Shown: positions 44,665 through 52,069 of the stretch, piece by piece
How positions within the stretch are numbered: the first letter of the stretch is position 1
Layout: each line of letters opens with the position of its first letter
From: Rhizobium sp. L1K21
GTDB taxonomy: Bacteria; Pseudomonadota; Alphaproteobacteria; Rhizobiales; Rhizobiaceae
DNA length: 64,000 nt
Direction: 5' to 3'
NCBI RefSeq assembly: GCF_024055895.1
Contig: NZ_JAMXLE010000001.1
Span: 744,001-808,000, forward strand
The notes under the pieces: generated by a model
The model's input: only the letters and a program-made list of their open reading frames with translations
The model's database searches: none
Told to the model about the DNA's origin: nothing
Made by a program: the position numbers and the translations under genes

Positions 44665-45321
44665 ATGGGGCAGCGGATTGCGATATTCGGCAATGGTGCG
44701 CTGGGGCAGGCGGCGATGCTTGCCTATGAGGTCGATCTGGTGATCCGCTTCAATGATTGCCGCTCGGCCGGCGCAGATGCGAAGCGAACCGATGTCGTTG
44801 CCGTGTGCAACACCGGGCGACCGGCGAAAGCCATGGTTCTCAATGCTGCATGGCGCGAAAGTGAGGCGGTGCGCGCGGCCAAAGAGATTTACTGTGTGCG
44901 TCCGCCCGAGCGCTACGAGCGCATGCGCGCAAGCCTTGCCATAACGCACCCGGAGCTTGACGATTTCTGCGACGACTATACCGAGGCATTCGAAGCCTTC
45001 GCGCGCGAAACCGGAAAGACGTTCAGGACTGGCTCACTCGAACTGCACCAACGGTTGGAAGATGAGCTCACCCAGCTGGGTGCTGCAAATTTCGTATCAC
45101 CTTCCAGTGGTCTGCTTTTGATGGCCGATGTACTGGAAAACCGGGCTCAGCCCGGCGATGACGTCGTTCTTGGCGGGTTCTCGCATGAGGGGTGGGATCT
45201 GCACCCCTGGGATGCCGAACGGCGCTGGGTCGATGCCCATGCGGCCAATGGGCGTCTGCGGCGCGCCGATCCTTTCTATCCTATTCCCACGTATCAGGAG
45301 CCCGAAATCCATGCCCTATAA
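44665..45321 (+). CDS. Urease-operon accessory protein, GT29 sialyltransferase-like
   Basis: A 218-residue cytoplasmic protein of the group often labelled urease operon accessory protein. Its motifs resemble family 29 sialyltransferases: [11 protein letters not shown] with DLVIRFNDC at the N-terminus (large motif), [13 protein letters not shown] near residues 145-157 (small motif) and [18 protein letters not shown] (motif with His and the final basic stretch). That points to a CMP-sugar transferase-type fold, though activity is unproven. The ATG at 44665 lies 3 bp after the previous stop. Its last 11 bp overlap the ureC start, so it is co-translated with the urease catalytic subunit, which is unusual for a sugar transferase. 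Confidence 0.72.
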   Translation: MGQRIAIFGNGALGQAAMLAYEVDLVIRFNDCRSAGADAKRTDVVAVCNTGRPAKAMVLNAAWRESEAVRAAKEIYCVRPPERYERMRASLAITHPELDDFCDDYTEAFEAFARETGKTFRTGSLELHQRLEDELTQLGAANFVSPSSGLLLMADVLENRAQPGDDVVLGGFSHEGWDLHPWDAERRWVDAHAANGRLRRADPFYPIPTYQEPEIHAL

Positions 45322-47023
45322 GATGTCCCGCGCAGCCTATGCCGGAATGTTCGGCCCGACCACCGGCGACAAGGTGCGGCTTGCCGATACGGAGCTGTTT
45401 ATCGAGGTCGAGAAGGATTTCACGACCTATGGCTCTGAGGTGAAATTCGGTGGCGGCAAGGTTATCCGCGACGGCATGGGCCAGAGCCAGGTGACATGCG
45501 CCGATGGTGCGGTCGATACGGTGATCACCAATGCGCTGATCGTTGACCATTGGGGCATTGTGAAAGCCGATATCGGTCTGAAAGACGGGCGCATTGTTGC
45601 AATCGGCAAGGCGGGCAACCCCGATACGCAGCCGGACGTCGATATTATCGTCGGCCCCGGCACCGAGGCGATTGCCGCAGAAGGCAAGATCATTACGGCT
45701 GGCGGCATGGATGCGCATATACACTTCATCTGCCCGCAGCAGATTGAAGACGCGTTGATGAGCGGGCTGACCACGATGCTCGGCGGTGGCACGGGACCGG
45801 CCCATGGCACGCTTGCCACCACCTGCACGCCCGGCCCATGGCACATTGCCCGCATGATCGAGGCAGCTGACGCCTTCCCGATGAACCTTGCCTTTGCCGG
45901 CAAGGGAAATGCCTCGCTGCCCGGCGCGTTGAAGGAAATGGTTCTCGGTGGTGCTTCCTCGCTGAAGCTGCATGAGGACTGGGGGACGACGCCGGCTGCC
46001 ATTGATTGCTGCCTGTCGGTTGCCGATGATTACGATGTGCAGGTGATGATCCACACAGACACGCTGAATGAAAGCGGCTTCGTGGAAGACACGGTTGGCG
46101 CACTCAAAGGCCGCACTATCCATGCCTTCCACACGGAGGGGGCAGGCGGCGGGCATGCGCCGGACATCATCAAGGTTTGCGGGCAATCCAATGTGATCCC
46201 GTCTTCCACCAACCCGACACGACCCTACACGCAGAACACGATTGCCGAGCATCTCGACATGCTGATGGTGTGCCACCACCTTTCGGCATCCATTCCTGAA
46301 GATATCGCTTTTGCCGAAAGCCGCATCCGCAAGGAAACGATTGCGGCGGAAGATATTCTGCACGACATGGGTGCCTTCTCCATTATCTCCTCCGACAGCC
46401 AGGCCATGGGGCGTGTCGGCGAGGTTGCGATCCGCACATGGCAGACCGCCGACAAGATGAAAAAGCAGCGAGGTCGCCTGCCGGAAGAAAGCGGCGACAA
46501 TGATAATTTCCGCGTGAAGCGCTATATCGCCAAATACACGATCAACCCGGCCATCGCGCATGGTATCAGCCATGAGATTGGCTCGGTGGAAGTGGGCAAA
46601 CGCGCCGATCTGGTCATGTGGTCGCCGGCTTTCTTCGGTGTAAAACCGGATATGGTGCTGCTTGGCGGAACGATTGCTGCGGCCCCCATGGGTGATCCGA
46701 ACGCGTCGATCCCGACACCGCAGCCGGTGCACTATCGTCATATGTTCGGAGCCTATGGCAAGGCACGCACGAATTGCTCTGTGACCTTCGTTTCGCAGGC
46801 CTCGCTGGATGCCGGGCTTGCCGGCAAACTCGGTGTGGCCAAGGAACTGGTGGCGGTGAAGAATACGCGCGGCGGCATTGGAAAAGCCTCGATGATCCAC
46901 AATGCGCTGATGCCGCAGATCGAGGTCGACCCGGAAACCTATGAGGTGCGGGCCAATGGCGAGTTGCTGACCTGCGAACCGGCAACCGTGTTGCCGATGG
47001 CTCAGCGGTATTTCTTGTTCTGA
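45311..47023 (+). CDS. ureC: Urease alpha (catalytic) subunit
   Basis: A 570-residue nickel enzyme that hydrolyses urea to ammonia and carbamate. The metal ligands are visible in [12 protein letters not shown], the carbamylated lysine in [12 protein letters not shown], and the flap with active-site histidine in [20 protein letters not shown]. The N-terminus [18 protein letters not shown] is diagnostic. The ATG at 45311 overlaps the preceding gene by 11 bp. Length and motifs are complete. Substrate is supplied by UrtABCDE encoded just upstream; maturation uses UreD, UreE, UreF and UreG. Confidence 0.97.
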   Translation: MPYKMSRAAYAGMFGPTTGDKVRLADTELFIEVEKDFTTYGSEVKFGGGKVIRDGMGQSQVTCADGAVDTVITNALIVDHWGIVKADIGLKDGRIVAIGKAGNPDTQPDVDIIVGPGTEAIAAEGKIITAGGMDAHIHFICPQQIEDALMSGLTTMLGGGTGPAHGTLATTCTPGPWHIARMIEAADAFPMNLAFAGKGNASLPGALKEMVLGGASSLKLHEDWGTTPAAIDCCLSVADDYDVQVMIHTDTLNESGFVEDTVGALKGRTIHAFHTEGAGGGHAPDIIKVCGQSNVIPSSTNPTRPYTQNTIAEHLDMLMVCHHLSASIPEDIAFAESRIRKETIAAEDILHDMGAFSIISSDSQAMGRVGEVAIRTWQTADKMKKQRGRLPEESGDNDNFRVKRYIAKYTINPAIAHGISHEIGSVEVGKRADLVMWSPAFFGVKPDMVLLGGTIAAAPMGDPNASIPTPQPVHYRHMFGAYGKARTNCSVTFVSQASLDAGLAGKLGVAKELVAVKNTRGGIGKASMIHNALMPQIEVDPETYEVRANGELLTCEPATVLPMAQRYFLF

Positions 47024-47036
47024 GCCTCAAGAAGCG

Positions 47037-47717
47037 ATGGCCCGCCTGAGCACTTTCTTGCGCTTCGGCATGGTTCTTGTCGGGCTCGTTGTTCTGGCCG
47101 GGCTGGCGGGGATGTTGATCCCGCGGCCCTTTCAGTTTGCAGGCGGTGCGGGTGAAGCGGGCGGTGGTCTGGAAATACTGGTTATCTCCAACCCCATCCA
47201 TACGGACATTGCTATTCCTGTAACGGACGAAACGAAGGCGTATTTCGCAGATTTGCGCGACGCCGGGGTTCTCATCGATCATCCAGCGGCTGAGTGGATC
47301 GTCTTCGGTTGGGGCGGGCGGTCCTTTTATCTGGAAACGCCGACATGGTCGGAATTGAAGCCCATGCCTGTGATGCGCGCGCTGACTCTTGATCGCTCCG
47401 TGATGCATGTTGATGTTGCGGGTCAAATCGACATTGCCTCGCCTGCTGTGCAAAGCTTTCGTATCAGCACAAGCGGGTATAAGGCCTTGCTGGCGCGTAT
47501 CCGGGAGAGTTTTGTGCTTGAACGCGGAGTGCCGGTCCTCGTTGAAGGCGCGGGCTATGGGTTTTCCGATCAGTTTTTCGAAGCGCACGGTTCATTCAAT
47601 GCATTGATCGGCTGCAATACCTGGACGGCGCATGCCCTGAGATCGGCTGGCTTGCGGACTGGATGGTGGAACCCATTGCCATTTTCGCTTTCGACGTCAT
47701 TGCGTTTGTTCAATTGA
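47037..47717 (+). CDS. Urease-associated TIGR02117 (DUF2459) family protein
   Basis: A 226-residue protein with one N-terminal membrane helix (about 8-30) and a soluble domain likely in the periplasm. The family is named for its frequent position in urease gene regions. Visible segments are SNPIHTDIAIPV (about 51-62), VFGWGGRSFYLETPTW (about 88-103) and IGCNTWTAHALRSAGL near the C-terminus, which could form a His/Cys/Asn papain-like or NlpC-like site. That catalytic reading is speculative. It lies 13 bp after ureC, so it belongs to the same transcript. Confidence 0.85.
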   Translation: MARLSTFLRFGMVLVGLVVLAGLAGMLIPRPFQFAGGAGEAGGGLEILVISNPIHTDIAIPVTDETKAYFADLRDAGVLIDHPAAEWIVFGWGGRSFYLETPTWSELKPMPVMRALTLDRSVMHVDVAGQIDIASPAVQSFRISTSGYKALLARIRESFVLERGVPVLVEGAGYGFSDQFFEAHGSFNALIGCNTWTAHALRSAGLRTGWWNPLPFSLSTSLRLFN

Positions 47718-47775
47718 CCTGCCCGGCAATTGCGCTCTAAATCGCCGTATTCGTCTATTCGTTTTCGAGGCTCTC

Positions 47776-48384
47776 ATGATCGCCTGGTCACTTTTCATTC
47801 CCGCCTGCTTTCTTCTCAACATCGTGCCGGGGCCAAACAATATGCTGGCCTTTTCCAATGGGGCGCGTCTTGGTGTGCAGCGTGCGTTTTTGGGCGGCAT
47901 GGGGCGCATGCCGGCATTTGCCTTTCTGATTTTTCTGACGGTGGTGGGGCTCGGCGCATTGCTGGCGGCGTCGTCTGATGCGCTGGGCGTTATTCGCATT
48001 GCCGGTGCGATTTACCTCGTCTATGTCGGCGTCAAGATTTTCCTCAGCGCGCGCAAACTGGCTGAGGCGCAGTCGCGTGATGATGGCATTGGTGCCCTCA
48101 TGCGGCGCGATTTCACCATTGCGATCGCCAATCCAAAAGCGATTGCAGTCTTCACAGCCTTCTTTCCGCAGTTTCTCGATCCGAGTGCTGCTGCCTGGCC
48201 GCAACTCTTGGCCATGGGTGCGGCATTCCTTGCCATGGAGGTCGTTGCCGTGTTGCTTTACGTTCTCGGCGGAAAGCTGTTGAGCAGGCTGATCAAATCA
48301 GATGGCGTCTTTGTCCTGCTCAATCGGGCTGTTGGCGCGGCTTTGGTGGCGGCTGGCGGCTCCATGGCCTTGTCCAAACAATAG
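47776..48384 (+). CDS. LysE family transporter
   Basis: A 202-residue inner-membrane protein with about six hydrophobic segments. The LysE/RhtB pattern PGPNNMLAFSNGARLG near residues 16-31 and RDFTIAIANPKAIAVFTAFFPQF in the middle support an amino-acid or metabolite exporter. It lies 58 bp after the preceding gene, in the same direction, and may be an end gene of the urease operon or separate. The substrate is unknown. A 165-bp gap (48385-48549) follows with a TGTATACA palindrome at 48428-48435. Confidence 0.87.
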   Translation: MIAWSLFIPACFLLNIVPGPNNMLAFSNGARLGVQRAFLGGMGRMPAFAFLIFLTVVGLGALLAASSDALGVIRIAGAIYLVYVGVKIFLSARKLAEAQSRDDGIGALMRRDFTIAIANPKAIAVFTAFFPQFLDPSAAAWPQLLAMGAAFLAMEVVAVLLYVLGGKLLSRLIKSDGVFVLLNRAVGAALVAAGGSMALSKQ

Positions 48385-48549
48385 CCGCACCGGCTATGTC
48401 GCCGCCCATTTTTCCGGTTTCCACATCTGTATACATTTCAGGACTGGATGGCCTGCGCCATAAATGCTAGTTCCTGGTTGCATTGCACAATATCAATCTT
48501 ATCTAAGAGTGGTCCTCCCAAGACTTGACTCGAATAAAGGAGAATTCAC

Positions 48550-49086
48550 ATGCTAGGCAGACGTGTCCCAGACGTAACGTTCCGCACACGCGTTCGCGAC
48601 GAGTCCATTGAAGGACCGAATCCGTTCCGCTGGCAGGAAATGACCTCTGACGACTATTTCAAGGGCAAGAAGGTTGTTCTCTTCTCTTTGCCGGGCGCTT
48701 TCACGCCCACGTGCTCGACCTACCAGCTGCCCGACTTCGAGAAGCTTTTTCCCGAATTTCAGGCTGAAGGCATTGATGAAATCTACTGCATCTCCGTCAA
48801 TGATGCGTTCGTGATGAATGCCTGGGGCAAGAGCCAGAACCTTGAAAACGTGAAGCTTATTCCCGATGGTTCCGGCGAATTCACCCGCAAGATGGGCATG
48901 CTCGTTGCCAAGGACAATCTCGGTTTCGGTATGCGTTCGTGGCGCTATGCCGCCGTTATCAACGACGGCTTTGTGGAACAGTGGTTCGAAGAAGAAGGCT
49001 TCTCCGACAACTGCGATACCGATCCCTATGGCGTTTCTTCGCCGCAGAACATTCTGGAAAAGCTGACTGAAAAGAAGGCTGCTTAA
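48550..49086 (+). CDS. Peroxiredoxin, Prx5 type
   Basis: A 178-residue thiol peroxidase of the AhpE/Prx5-like group. The peroxidatic Cys55 is in LPGAFTPTCSTYQLP, and the following FPEFQAEGIDEIYCISVNDAFVMNAW is typical. It lacks a fused glutaredoxin domain, so an external thiol donor is needed. AAAGGAG before the ATG at 48550 is a strong ribosome site. A strong terminator follows, so it is transcribed alone between the urease catalytic and maturation genes. It detoxifies peroxides in the cytoplasm. Confidence 0.93.
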   Translation: MLGRRVPDVTFRTRVRDESIEGPNPFRWQEMTSDDYFKGKKVVLFSLPGAFTPTCSTYQLPDFEKLFPEFQAEGIDEIYCISVNDAFVMNAWGKSQNLENVKLIPDGSGEFTRKMGMLVAKDNLGFGMRSWRYAAVINDGFVEQWFEEEGFSDNCDTDPYGVSSPQNILEKLTEKKAA

Positions 49087-49112
49087 CAGACCATCGCTTG
49101 CGAATTGCATTC

Positions 49113-49139
49113 AGCCCCGGTGTCGCGCCGGGGCTTTTT
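49113..49139 (+). terminator. Intrinsic terminator after the peroxiredoxin gene
   Basis: AGCCCCGG and CCGGGGCT form an 8-bp GC-rich stem with a 7-base loop and are followed by TTTTT. It isolates the peroxiredoxin unit from ureE. Confidence 0.88.
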
Positions 49140-49166
49140 GTTTGCCGGTAAGACGGACGATTGTTC

Positions 49167-49184
49167 CTACGTCAAACGCCGTAA
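49167..49184. promoter_or_regulatory. CTACGT...CGTA operator before ureE
   Basis: CTACGTCAAACGCCGTAA aligns in register with the two sites before urtA, with ten left-hand bases identical to operator A. Its end is 70 bp before the ureE start and it follows the peroxiredoxin terminator, so it should control a separate ureEFG promoter. Confidence 0.55.
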
Positions 49185-49254
49185 TTCGTTCCCTTGAAAA
49201 CGCTTGATTTTTTGCGGTGCAGCGTGTTTGCTTGCTTCTCACCCTGGGGGAAGC

Positions 49255-49719
49255 ATGATCTACGCAACATCGGTCCTGAGGCCTGACGATGCGCCCGGCG
49301 AATTGTTCGGTCGGGTGACACTTGCGCATGATGAGCGCCATCTTCGGCGCAAGCTGCTGCATCTTGAAGACGGGCGCATGGTGATGCTCGACTTGAAGGA
49401 GGCGGTGATGCTGGCCGGCGGCGATGTGCTGGCGCTCGACAATGGCGGGCATGTTCTGATCGACGCCAAGCCGGAAGCGTTGATGGAGGTTCGTGCACGC
49501 GACGGTTTGCACCTCATTGAACTGGCCTGGCATCTCGGCAATCGCCACCTTGCCGCGCAAGTTGAAAAGGACCGTATTCTGATTCTGCGCGACCACGTTA
49601 TCCGCGATATGCTGGAGCGCCTTGGCGCATCCGTTTGCGATGTCGAGGAACCCTTCCAGCCGGTCCGCGGCGCTTATCACTCACAGGCACATGGGCATGG
49701 GCATCATCACCACGATTGA
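49255..49719 (+). CDS. ureE: Urease accessory protein UreE (nickel metallochaperone)
   Basis: A 154-residue nickel-binding chaperone that delivers Ni to the UreDFG complex. The peptide-binding N-terminal half contains [20 protein letters not shown]; the metal-binding half contains [14 protein letters not shown]. The C-terminus ends with a histidine-rich tail, GHGHHHHD, which stores extra nickel. The ATG at 49255 follows GGGGGAAG; an upstream TTG frame would add residues without family likeness. The gene ends inside ureF by about 29 bp. Confidence 0.95.
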   Translation: MIYATSVLRPDDAPGELFGRVTLAHDERHLRRKLLHLEDGRMVMLDLKEAVMLAGGDVLALDNGGHVLIDAKPEALMEVRARDGLHLIELAWHLGNRHLAAQVEKDRILILRDHVIRDMLERLGASVCDVEEPFQPVRGAYHSQAHGHGHHHHD

Positions 49720-50380
49720 GCCTACAGATCCGGCTGCGCTCGTGCGGTTGATGACATGGCTTTCTCCCGCGTTTCCGGTGGGCGCATTCGCTTATTCGGG
49801 TGGATTGGAGAAGGTCATTGAGGACGGGCGTGTCTTAGACGGGTCTACGCTCAATGATTGGCTCGCGAGCCTGTTAAGCCATGGTTTTCTAAAGACGGAT
49901 GCTATTTTATTCTCCCTCAGTTATCGTGCCGGCGATAGCGGGACATTGATAGAGCTGAGTAATCTCGCAGCAGCCCTGGCGGGGTCTGCAGAGCGGCAAA
50001 AGGAAACCATGGCGCTCGGTGGCGCGTTCCTGACGGCGGCCTCAGCCTGGCCGTGCCAGGCTGTCGATTGGCTGGGTGCGCGTGCGGCGTATCCCGTGGC
50101 GGCGGGTGCCGTGGCGGGCTCCCACAATGTCGGCCTTGAAGCGGCGCTTTCGGCCTATCTGCATGCGGCAATCAGCCAGCTTGTTTCGGTCGCCATTCGT
50201 TGCGGTGTGATTGGGCAAAGCCAGGGGGTCGGCCTGCTGGCGAGCCTTGAAAAGCCTATTCTGGAAGCCGCATCTACGGCTTGCGGTGCTACGTTGGATG
50301 ATCTTGGCAGCGCAACCATTCGGGCCGATATTGCCTCCATGCGGCATGAGACGCAGGTGACACGGCTTTTCCGTTCGTGA
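49691..50380 (+). CDS. ureF: Urease accessory protein UreF
   Basis: A 229-residue helical maturation protein that binds UreD and gates GTP-dependent nickel insertion. The family start [21 protein letters not shown] (about 18-37) and the [16 protein letters not shown] region are clear. The exact start is uncertain: in-frame ATGs at 49691 and 49697 both lie within the histidine-rich end of ureE, and both give a plausible N-terminus; I use the first. Overlap with ureE of about 29 bp implies coupling. The next gene lies 29 bp on. Confidence 0.93.
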   Translation: MGMGIITTIEPTDPAALVRLMTWLSPAFPVGAFAYSGGLEKVIEDGRVLDGSTLNDWLASLLSHGFLKTDAILFSLSYRAGDSGTLIELSNLAAALAGSAERQKETMALGGAFLTAASAWPCQAVDWLGARAAYPVAAGAVAGSHNVGLEAALSAYLHAAISQLVSVAIRCGVIGQSQGVGLLASLEKPILEAASTACGATLDDLGSATIRADIASMRHETQVTRLFRS

Positions 50381-50409
50381 TCGAAATTGAAAGAAACAGG
50401 GTGAATGTG

Positions 50410-51021
50410 ATGGCATCGGCAAATGGGCCTTTACGCGTGGGGATAGGAGGGCCTGTCGGCTCCGGCAAGACGGCTTTGACGGCTGCGCTCTGCAAGGCAA
50501 TGAGCAAGGATTATTCGGTCGCGGTGGTCACAAATGACATTTACACCAAGGAAGACGCCGATGCGCTGGTGCGCATGCAGGCTCTGCCGTCCGAGCGTAT
50601 TTCAGGCGTGGAAACGGGCGGCTGTCCGCACACGGCCATTCGCGAGGATGCATCGATCAATCTGCAGGCGATTGCCGAACTCAACGAAAGGTTTCCCGAT
50701 CTCGACGTCGTTTTCATCGAGTCGGGCGGCGACAACCTGGCGGCAACCTTTTCACCCGATCTGGCCGATCTGACGATCTATGTGATTTCCGTCTGTCAGG
50801 GCGAGGAAATTCCACGCAAGGGCGGGCCGGGTATCACCCGATCAGACCTGCTGGTGATCAACAAGGCGGATCTGGCGCCCTATGTCGAAGTCGATCTTAC
50901 CGTCATGGAGCGTGATGCGCGCAAGCAGCGCCTCGAGAAGCCATTCCTCTTCACCAATATGAAGAAGGCGGAAGGTGCAGAGTCAGTGATCGAATTCTTG
51001 AAAATGCAAGGTGGTCTCTAG
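50410..51021 (+). CDS. ureG: Urease accessory GTPase UreG
   Basis: A 203-residue SIMIBI-class GTPase that energises assembly of the nickel site. The P-loop is [11 protein letters not shown] (about 14-24), the metal motif is [14 protein letters not shown] with the Cys-Pro-His nickel site, then [17 protein letters not shown], and the guanine-specificity motif [12 protein letters not shown]. The ATG at 50410 gives standard length; a frame from 50377 would overlap the ureF stop. AGGG lies 6 to 9 bases upstream. A 12-bp hairpin terminator begins at its stop codon and closes the urea region. Confidence 0.96.
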   Translation: MASANGPLRVGIGGPVGSGKTALTAALCKAMSKDYSVAVVTNDIYTKEDADALVRMQALPSERISGVETGGCPHTAIREDASINLQAIAELNERFPDLDVVFIESGGDNLAATFSPDLADLTIYVISVCQGEEIPRKGGPGITRSDLLVINKADLAPYVEVDLTVMERDARKQRLEKPFLFTNMKKAEGAESVIEFLKMQGGL

Positions 51022-51059
51022 ACTGTTTCAGTTTTTGACTGAAACAGTCTACATTTTTT
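51021..51059 (+). terminator. Intrinsic terminator of ureEFG
   Basis: GACTGTTTCAGT and ACTGAAACAGTC form a perfect 12-bp stem with a 5-base loop, beginning at the last base of the ureG stop and followed by TACATTTTTT. Confidence 0.85.
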
Positions 51060-51133
51060 CGCTCACGCCAATTGCGCTTTGCGCAATGCTCCACTGGGGC
51101 GGCGCATGAGCGCCGGGCCACGCTTGTGGCCTT

Positions 51134-51162
51134 GAGCGCTTCAGTTAAGAGCTGAACCGCTC
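51134..51162. repeat. REP-like inverted repeat
   Basis: GAGCGCTTCAG and CTGAACCGCTC flank the 7-base centre TTAAGAG with one mismatch near the middle of the arms. Similar GAGCGGTTCAG palindromes are scattered between genes in rhizobia and Brucella as I recall. It lies in the 198-bp gap between convergent ureG and the Crp/Fnr gene. Confidence 0.45.
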
Positions 51163-51219
51163 TAACGCTGCGAAAGAGACCACCCCGCCGGCCGCACCAG
51201 TCCCCGTGAAGACAGGTTT

Positions 51220-51906
51220 TCAAAAACGTCGCAATGCGCTGACGTCGTTAATCTCGATAACGCGTCCATGGACGGAAACGCCCGCCGATTTCAGCGATGA
51301 GAAAGCTCGCGACAAAGCCTCCGGCGCGAGGCCGAGCTTGCCTGCCAAAAGGCTCTTCTGGAAAGGCAGGCGGAAGCGGGCTGATTGCGCGCTTTCAGGG
51401 CAGTGCTTGAGGATGAAGTTTGCCACCCGCTGCGGCGCAGTGTGGAGACGATCATCGGCGACGCATTCCAGTGCATTTTTCAAATTGCACGAAAGCGTGG
51501 TCATTAATGCAAAAGCAATTTCCGGGCTTTCAGTCACCAGCTTGCGCACGCTTTCGGTTTCGAAGCGGGCGAGCGTAATCCCTTCGGCGGCCTGTGCGTT
51601 GAAGCCGTAGGCATCGGAATTGAAGATTCCGGTTTCGGCAAAGGTATCGCCGGGCCCATAGACCGCGATATCCGCCTCACGGCCTTCACGGTTGAGACGA
51701 TAGGCGCGCACGAAGCCGGTCAGCACTGTGTAAAAATATTCCGGGCTGTCACCTTCGCGGAAGATGAGGTCCTTGGCTTCAAAAGACGACACGGCCACAT
51801 GCTCTATGACCTTGCTGAAGCCTTGCTGGCTCATCCCCTTGAACAAAGGTGAGGTCGCCAGAATATCTCGGTCACGACCGTTCAATTTCAGGATCTTGTT
51901 CACCAC
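51220..51906 (-). CDS. Crp/Fnr family transcriptional regulator
   Basis: A 228-residue regulator. It has an N-terminal cyclic-nucleotide-binding-type beta roll (about 20-130; FREGDSPEYFYTVLTGFVRAYR), a dimer helix and a C-terminal helix-turn-helix (about 178-208; FQKSLLAGKLGLAPEALSRAFSSL). The N-terminal cysteine cluster of oxygen-sensing Fnr is missing, so a Dnr/Nnr-like (nitric oxide or haem) or other sensor type is more likely. A perfect TTGAT-N4-ATCAA site lies 86 bp before its start, suggesting control by itself or by an Fnr homologue. It stands between ureG and the efflux operon and has no clear tie to either. Confidence 0.9.
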   Translation of the reverse strand: MVNKILKLNGRDRDILATSPLFKGMSQQGFSKVIEHVAVSSFEAKDLIFREGDSPEYFYTVLTGFVRAYRLNREGREADIAVYGPGDTFAETGIFNSDAYGFNAQAAEGITLARFETESVRKLVTESPEIAFALMTTLSCNLKNALECVADDRLHTAPQRVANFILKHCPESAQSARFRLPFQKSLLAGKLGLAPEALSRAFSSLKSAGVSVHGRVIEINDVSALRRF

Positions 51907-51991
51907 CGTTGGCCTCCGCGCCCCGAACGTTTACCGCTGTGAAACAGCATTTCATGGGGAGCAGTCATACCCCGCACTTGGCAATTGAGGT

Positions 51992-52005
51992 TTGATCGAA
52001 ATCAA
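51992..52005. promoter_or_regulatory. Perfect Fnr/Dnr box
   Basis: TTGATCGAAATCAA matches the TTGAT-N4-ATCAA consensus exactly and lies upstream of the Crp/Fnr-type gene transcribed on the minus strand. Confidence 0.75.
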
Positions 52006-52020
52006 AACGCAGCGCACAAA

Positions 52021-52047
52021 GAAAAAAGCCGGGCTGGGGGCCCGGCT
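52021..52047 (-). terminator. Intrinsic terminator of the efflux operon
   Basis: AGCCGGGC and GCCCGGCT form an 8-bp stem; on the minus strand it is followed by TTTTTTC. It lies 23 bp after the stop of the RND gene. A shorter T-run on the plus strand could give weak bidirectional activity. Confidence 0.85.
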
Positions 52048-52069
52048 TTTCTCGTTGTTTCTGGCAGTT

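Noticed and set aside
45281-46900. 539-codon frame antisense to ureC
   Set aside because: A shadow of GC-rich codons; ureC is complete on the other strand.
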